This document shows positions 58,476-64,000 of a stretch of 64,000 bases of DNA, in pieces. Below the pieces are notes generated by a model. It was not told the origin of the DNA. It made no database searches and worked only from the letters and a program-made list of their open reading frames with translations. How positions within the stretch are numbered: the first letter of the stretch is position 1; every line of letters starts with the position of its first letter. The stretch is from Garcia nutans (taxonomy: Eukaryota > Streptophyta > Magnoliopsida > Malpighiales > Euphorbiaceae): NCBI GenBank assembly GCA_947685225.1, contig CANTUV010000033.1, forward strand, positions 56,273,001 to 56,337,000, given 5' to 3'. Both the position numbers and the translations under genes were made by a program.

Positions 58476-58924
58476 ATAAAAAATAAGAAATGGTCTGTTC
58501 TTTTATATTTTTAACCTTTACTTCATGAATTAAGGAGGGTGTATTAGATTAGGATTTCATTGGATATTAATTGACTTTAGAAATCTAATGGTATTCAATT
58601 AAAATTTATTTGGAATCTCATAAAATCTGATGGTATTCAATAATGACTTTTTAAATGTCTATTAAAATCTAATGGTATTCAAAAAGTTATTAAGTTAGAC
58701 AGATTTTATAAATTTTTTTATTTCATCGAATTTTAGGTTGTTAGATACAAATAAGAAAATATTTCACAAATCCGGCTTTCATCCCAAAGATTTCACGCTT
58801 CATCTTTTTCTCAATAGCTTTCTTGGTTTGCAAAATAAAAGATTGGGCATCCACTCATGCAAACGTAATAATTCTTCTACACCCTTCATTATTTTGTATT
58901 GTTTTTGTTCTATTAACATAACAA

Positions 58925-58988
58925 CTCTCTCTCTCTCTCTCTCTCTCATGTTCTATTGACATAACAATTCTCTCTCTCTCTCTCTCTG
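58925..58988. repeat. two (CT)n microsatellites
   Basis: CT runs at about 58925-58947 and 58970-58987 are separated by a repeated ttctattgacataacaa-type word, which suggests local duplication inside the transposon. Confidence 0.9.
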
Positions 58989-60356
58989 TTAAACTAATAA
59001 GCCACTGCATCTGTGATTATAAGTGATTATAAAATTAACTTGAATATTGTGCGGATTTTTTATATTCATAAATTTTGCTTGGACTTTCAAATCTGAAAAT
59101 TATTTCAAATTGGCAATTGAATAAAAAGAGATGATTCATGAGTTATATGTAAATCTGGATATACAATTTTGATAGGATTTAAAGAATATAACAAATTTAT
59201 TATATATACGGTTTTGAGTCTTGAGGTTTTATTTGATTTCTATTTTTTTATTGTGCAATTAGGGTTGATTTTTAATTCTTCAATATAGCTCTCCTTTTAA
59301 TAATTTTTTGCTTTAAAGCATTAAGGAGTTCAATAAAGTGAGAAGTACTTCTGCTTTTGAATTATAATGATATATGTGATCAAATTAAAAAATTCAAATT
59401 TTATTAACAGAATGAGAATTTGCCTGGTTAAATTCACTAATTTTTTTTTTTTTTGTTTCTGGGATTGCTTTATTGTTAGAGGTTTATGAATTTTTGTGTC
59501 TGCTAAAAGCAGTTATTGTTTCAACAGAGGTTGTGAAATTTACTTGATATTATGAACTGTTGCATTGCTTGGCTTGGGGCTAGTTGCTTAGTCGATTATA
59601 ACTTGTCTATATCTAGTGCAAAAATTTGAGCTCTTATTAGTTAAAGGATTAATGGAACAAACATGTTTAAATAGTTAGAGGTTTCAGAATATAATCTTTC
59701 TTTAGCTGTTATTTCCATTGTTATTGATAATACGACATTGATGCGAGACTATATGCTAAGTAAATTTGATCTTGAGGTGAGACTATATATTAAACTTATC
59801 AATTGCGTAAAATATGGAGCCCCATGACAGGCTATAACAAAATGATAATATGGTCATTCTGTTGGCCTTAACAAGAGGAGAGAGAGAGAGATTGAGTCAG
59901 CTAAAGCCAACTGCTTGTTTTATCTTTTTTGGGTTTATTAGGTCAAAATTAATCAGACTAAGGAAGCTCTTTTAGTTGGTTAAGTAGCTTCTTTCGTCAT
60001 TTGCAAGCTATTACCTTATATATATAATTATTAATATATAACAATTAATAATAATTATTATTAATTATTAATTCTATGGCTTTTGAAAAGAAGACAAAAC
60101 ATAGCATGTGTTTTAGAAATTAGAATTATCCCATTATTTGAGGACTTGAAAAGAACTTGACATTGTGGATCACCTTTTTTTTATCTCAAGCTTCAATCTT
60201 ATAATTCAATTTGTGTTAGATATTATCATACAATTGATTGGCATTTGAAATTATTAGTGCTTAGTTGGAGCTTAATTTGACATGCTTTAGGGATATACAA
60301 TACTTCTGCTACAGATATTAGGTTGAATATTTGGTACTAATTCCAAGGATTTCAAT

Positions 60357-60536
60357 AAAAGGGCAGCCTGATGTACAAATGTTCCCGCTATGTGCGGAGG
60401 CAGGAAAAGGTCGGACCCATTGGGTCTTTGTACGCGGCCTTTCCTTGCAATTGCAAGAGGTCGTTTTCACAACTCGAACACGTGATCTTATGTCACATGG
60501 CGACGACGTTTACCGTTGTGCCAAGGCTTCCTTATA
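60357..60536 (-). mobile_element. Au-type SINE, nested in the Harbinger element
   Basis: On the minus strand it begins gccttggcacaacgg (A-box region of a tRNA), has gtgttcgagttgtg at the B-box position, and ends ggctgccctttt. In between are the conserved words ggtccgacc (as its complement tcggaccc) and catagcggga. This order matches what I remember of the plant Au SINE family, a tRNA-derived retroposon of about 180 bp. No target duplication is clear. Confidence 0.8.
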
Positions 60537-60655
60537 GCTTAGAAATTTTTAGAGTTTTTGGAAATTGATTTCTTGTCGTGGATAATATATTGGATAATAA
60601 TTTCATATTATTGATGTTCATATTCCTTTTTGCATATAGACACGCATTTGTTACA

Positions 60656-61740
60656 ATGGGAGATTCACAAGAAAAAGTTAAAAATACATATAACATATGG
60701 ACTGAGCAAGAGAGTAGAAAGCTATTAGATTTATTGGTTGATGCTGTCAAACGTGGATGGCAGGATAGTAATGGTGGGTTCACAAAAAATACTATCGAAA
60801 CTAAGATACTTCCTAAACTTAATGAAGCACTTGGATGTAATAAAACTTATAGTCACTATCAGAGCCGATTGAAATGGTTCAAAACTCGTTTTCAAACATT
60901 TTCTGAACTCACTCAATTTAACTCGGGTTTTGGATGGGATGCAACTACACAGAGATTCATTGCTGCAGAAGAAACATGGAAAAATTATTTGAAGGTGAGA
61001 TTCAATTTTTCTAAAAATAAATTTGATACTGTAAGTTGAATATTTTTTTTTCTTTTGTATGTTAACAAAATATTATATTTTTTCAGTCTCATCCAAATCA
61101 TAAATACCTTCGCACAAATAGTTTTGCTGACTTTGAAGATTTGAAAATTGCTGTTGGAAATGGTTCTACTACTAGAAAGTACTCCATTGGAGTAGGAGGA
61201 GATGATACTGATACAAGAAGTTATAGGCATGAAGAAAGCGCACGTGTTAGTATTGAAGAGTTTGTATATCATGAGAATAATAAGGCATACGTGCAAACTC
61301 AACTTGCTCCATTATATGAAGCTCTTTCACCTTATCATAATGAATCACCAACGCCAGAGATTGAATCAAATTTAGTTCCCACAGAGAACATTATTCGAAA
61401 GAAACAAACTAGAGTTAATAATGAAAGGAGTACTTGCTCATCTGATCAGAACGTCAATCGAGTTGAACTTCTAGAAAAATTATCGCAGGGTTTGGAATCA
61501 ATTGGAAAAATTGCCAATGAAATTCAAGGAATCTATTGCCTAATGAAAAAAAAAGAAATGAAAAATAGTCAATAAGAGAAGAAGAATGGTATTTGGAATG
61601 AAATTAAGGAGACTCCAAATTTGGATAATCATGATCGTTACAAAGCTCTTACATTGATTCAGAAAATGGAAATTAAATATGCATTCTTGAAGATGTTATT
61701 TGAAGAACGCTCAGAGTGGATATCTTTTAATTTAAAATGA
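60656..61740 (+). pseudogene. Harbinger ORF1, Myb/SANT-like DNA-binding protein
   Basis: Exon 1 is 60656-60994 and exon 2 starts at 61087, joined by GT-AG with phase kept. The frame opens MGDSQEKVKNTYNIWTEQES, a trihelix/Myb-like domain (W at about residue 15, then W...L...VDAVKRGW, later WFKTRF and GFGWDATTQRF). It closes at TAA 61573-61575 after 275 residues. The same frame then continues without further stops to TGA at 61738-61740 (KETPNLDNHDRYKAL, FEERSEWISF), the typical end of these proteins. So one nonsense codon removes about 55 residues. In active elements this partner helps the transposase bind the ends. Confidence 0.85.
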
Positions 61741-61970
61741 ATGTTAAAACACTTTAAATTAACTATTTGAGTGGTTATATTTTTGTTACTAGTTTGCTCA
61801 AGTTATTTTTTTCTTTTGTTTTTATTAGTTTGCACTTTTGTTATTTTGTTTAATTATTTTATATACTAAATTTTTAATTAAATAGTTTTTTCCATATATT
61901 ATTATTGTTTTGTTGTATTTTATTTTTCTAATAATATTAAATGTTATGTTTTAATTACTAAAAATATATA

Positions 61971-63370
61971 ATGGAACGAGAATTAGGAGAAAGAAATATA
62001 CTAGAAGAAGAAGAATTTTATGAAACCATTAAAGTACTTTTGATGATAATTCAAGCAATACTTTGAAATATTAAATGTGTTGATTATTAATCTATGGATT
62101 AACATATTGGGTGTCTACTGGCTTGGTGACCAATCACCATTAAAGAATATAATTATACACAATAAGTATTGAAAAAAGATTCTCAACATTTTTGACAACT
62201 GTATAGGATTTATATTAATGCGTTTCTTAAATTGTACAATATTATTCGAGAGAAAATACATTTATAGAATACAAGATTAATTTTCATTGAATAAATTCTT
62301 GCAATATTTTTACTCGTTCTTAGGCAAAATTCTCAATATCTTATGACTCAAGATACATTCAGTCGATCACATTTTATGATGAGCCAAAATTTTAATAAAA
62401 TTTAAAAGCTTTAAACATAATAGCATCAGATATGATTTAAACTACAATCTATAATGCCAAATAAAATAAGAGAAAGTATACGATTTTATCCTTATTTTAA
62501 TGTAAATAAAGAATATTGTTTTACCATTTATTTTTTTATTTTATTTATTTTTATGATAGTAATAATGATAATCATATATTATATGTTATTATTAGTATTA
62601 TAACTATTATTTTAATATTTCATATTTTATGTTGATTTTAAACTCTATTATTTATTTTAGAATTATATTAGTGCTATTGATGGCAAACATATATCGGCAA
62701 TAGTAAAGAATCATAAAGTGAGTAGTTATCTCAATCGTCATGAAAAATTATCACAAAATGTATTAGCAGCTTGTAATTTTAATTTAGAGTTTATACATGA
62801 GCTTAATGGATGGGAGAGTTTAACTCATTATTCAAAATTGTTACATAATGAATTATCAAGGAGGAATGGATTTAAAGTGTCACAGGGTGTGTATATATGT
62901 TTATATTATATTTCAATACACATTTTTTTGAAAAAATAATATGTTTATAAATTATTAGTATCTTATATATTTAGATAAGTATTTTTTTTTGTGAATTGTG
63001 GATTTATTAATTGTCGATAATTTCTCGCTTCATTTTGAGGAGTTCAATAGTATTTACAAGATTTTTCATATCAAGGTTGTCATTTTGAAATAGTTGAGTT
63101 GTTCAATTTTCATTATTTTTCTTTATGAAACGTAATTGAGAGGATATTTGGTATATTTAAATATAGATTCGTAATTTTTAAATCTGCACCTCATTTTTCA
63201 TTTAACACAAGCAAAACTAGTTTTAGCTTATGCTTGCACAATTTTCTTCGTGAAGAATGTCATTTGGATGAGTTTATTAATAATCAAATGATGAATCTAC
63301 ATCATCATCATTATTAGATCAAGAAACTAAAGAGATTGATTTTTCATATGTGCTTGAAAATTAAGAGCAA
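61971..63370 (+). pseudogene. Harbinger DDE transposase remnant
   Basis: A start MERELGERNILEEEEFYETI at 61971 resembles the usual acidic N-terminus. The catalytic domain is recognisable from about 62660: ISAIDGKHISAIVKNHKVSS (first D present), then SQNVLAACNFNLEFIHELNG. The next block reads WESLTHYSKLLHNELSRRNG, with Tyr where the second catalytic Asp is expected (relatives have AHDS). A probable intron follows (to about 62974). Then NCGFINC, broken by stops, and NVIERIFGIFKYRF with the third acidic residue present. Frames and stops are broken throughout. Confidence 0.8.
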
Positions 63371-63466
63371 CAATGAGAAAATGCATTATGCATGACAAAA
63401 CACAATATCTTCAAATATATAAAAAAATGCTCAAAATGATAGAAATCAAAATAATAAACAATAAAT

Positions 63467-63579
63467 TTTTTCATAATTTATTTTTCATATAACAATAAAT
63501 ATTAGAGATAATAATTATTTTTCATAATTTATTTTTTCATAATTTATTTTTCATATAACAATAAATATTAGAGATAATA
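63467..63579. repeat. 66-bp tandem duplication near the right end of the transposon
   Basis: The run tttttcataatttattttt...gagataata (47 bases) occurs at 63467-63513 and again, identical, at 63533-63579. Confidence 0.9.
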
Positions 63580-64000
63580 CAATACTGTGATATATTTATC
63601 TAATATTATTTTATATTTCAATTTATTTTTATATTTTTATATTTTATAATTTTTTATCTTACAGTGATAGCATTAGAAAAAATTAATATCTATGTATTTA
63701 TTTATTATTATAAAATTTTATAATATTTATCTATTTGTTCAATATCATGAAGGTTATATTAATAGTATAATATTTCTAATAAAATATATTATATTTTTAT
63801 TAAAATATTAACTATATGAAAAAATTAAAATTCTATCAAAATCTTTAATAAAAATTCAATAAATTTCATTAAATTCTTTATAAGATTTTAACATCATCTA
63901 AAAAATTTCATTAAAATCATCAATTTTTTTAAATCCATTAAAATTTTAATTGGATACACTCTCTAAATAATTTTATTTAATTCTTTATGCTGCCTATAAC

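Larger units (their letters stand above)
58531..63966 (+). mobile_element. PIF/Harbinger transposon, full length, inactivated
   Basis: The element proper is 58534-63963 (5,430 bp), flanked by TAA at 58531-58533 and 63964-63966. The left end reads ggagggtgtattagattagg, and the inverted right end reads gagagtgtatccaattaaaa, with related words continuing inward. It carries the two genes of this superfamily in the same orientation: a Myb/SANT-like ORF and a DDE transposase. Subterminal repeats (aaatctaatggtattcaa, three versions at 58580-58685) lie inside the left end. It starts only 56 bases after the last readable SUVR codon. Confidence 0.82.

Noticed and set aside
1..64000. CRISPR arrays, bacterial defence clusters, phage genes, rRNA or complete tRNA genes
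   Set aside because: None seen; all repeats are plant transposons, microsatellites or local duplications.

Overview
The window is nuclear DNA of a flowering plant, very probably a eudicot. Coding exons are separated by GT-AG introns, the DNA between genes is strongly AT-rich, and the repeats are plant Ty1/copia, PIF/Harbinger, hAT, TRIM and SINE types. No operon, CRISPR array, phage or bacterial feature is visible. I cannot name the species from sequence alone.

Host genes, left to right: the last exon of an unrecognised gene (1205-1640, +) with a decayed Copia fragment in its upstream intron; a two-exon VPS62-like (DUF946) gene (5790-2765, -); two F-box/FBD pseudogenes (21155-22541 + and about 32125-30937 -); a ZF-HD (mini zinc finger/ZHD) gene broken by a hAT element and a nonsense codon (33807-32614, -); an intact single-exon C2-domain gene (36870-35755, -) divergent from a plasmodesmata-located/DUF26 receptor-like gene (37708-38675, +); a lone exon remnant (43937-43702, -); and a large SUVR-type histone methyltransferase gene (48415 to at least 58475, +) with WIYLD, pre-SET, SET and post-SET regions.

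Most of the rest is mobile DNA. Three nearly full-length Copia elements have visible LTR ends: 10667-15598 (+, decayed), 25430-30496 (+, LTRs almost identical) and 49024-54176 (-, inside a SUVR intron). A 5.4 kb PIF/Harbinger element (58534-63963) carries a Myb/SANT-like ORF and a dead DDE transposase; it lies directly after the last recognisable SUVR exon and has an Au-type SINE inside it. Smaller insertions with visible target-site duplications are a tRNA-like SINE (9321-9439), a Harbinger MITE (9844-10248), a 1 kb MULE-like element (24101-25114), a hAT element (33061-33796), a SINE-like insertion (39721-39900) and two hAT MITEs (41270-41646 and 47196-47546). A TRIM-like element lies at 20524-21067.

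Two old duplications organise the left half. About 9625-15792 matches 23372-25180; each copy is the empty site for insertions in the other, which confirms one Copia, one MITE and one MULE-like insertion. Separately, the F-box/ZF-HD neighbourhood at 21-23 kb matches 30.8-32.7 kb, with the F-box part inverted in the second copy and ending in a perfect 29-bp inverted repeat. I found no gene system that looks undescribed. The notable content is insertion history: a zinc-finger gene hit 11 bases into its coding sequence, a chromatin-silencing gene loaded with transposons, and an internal record of pre-insertion sites.
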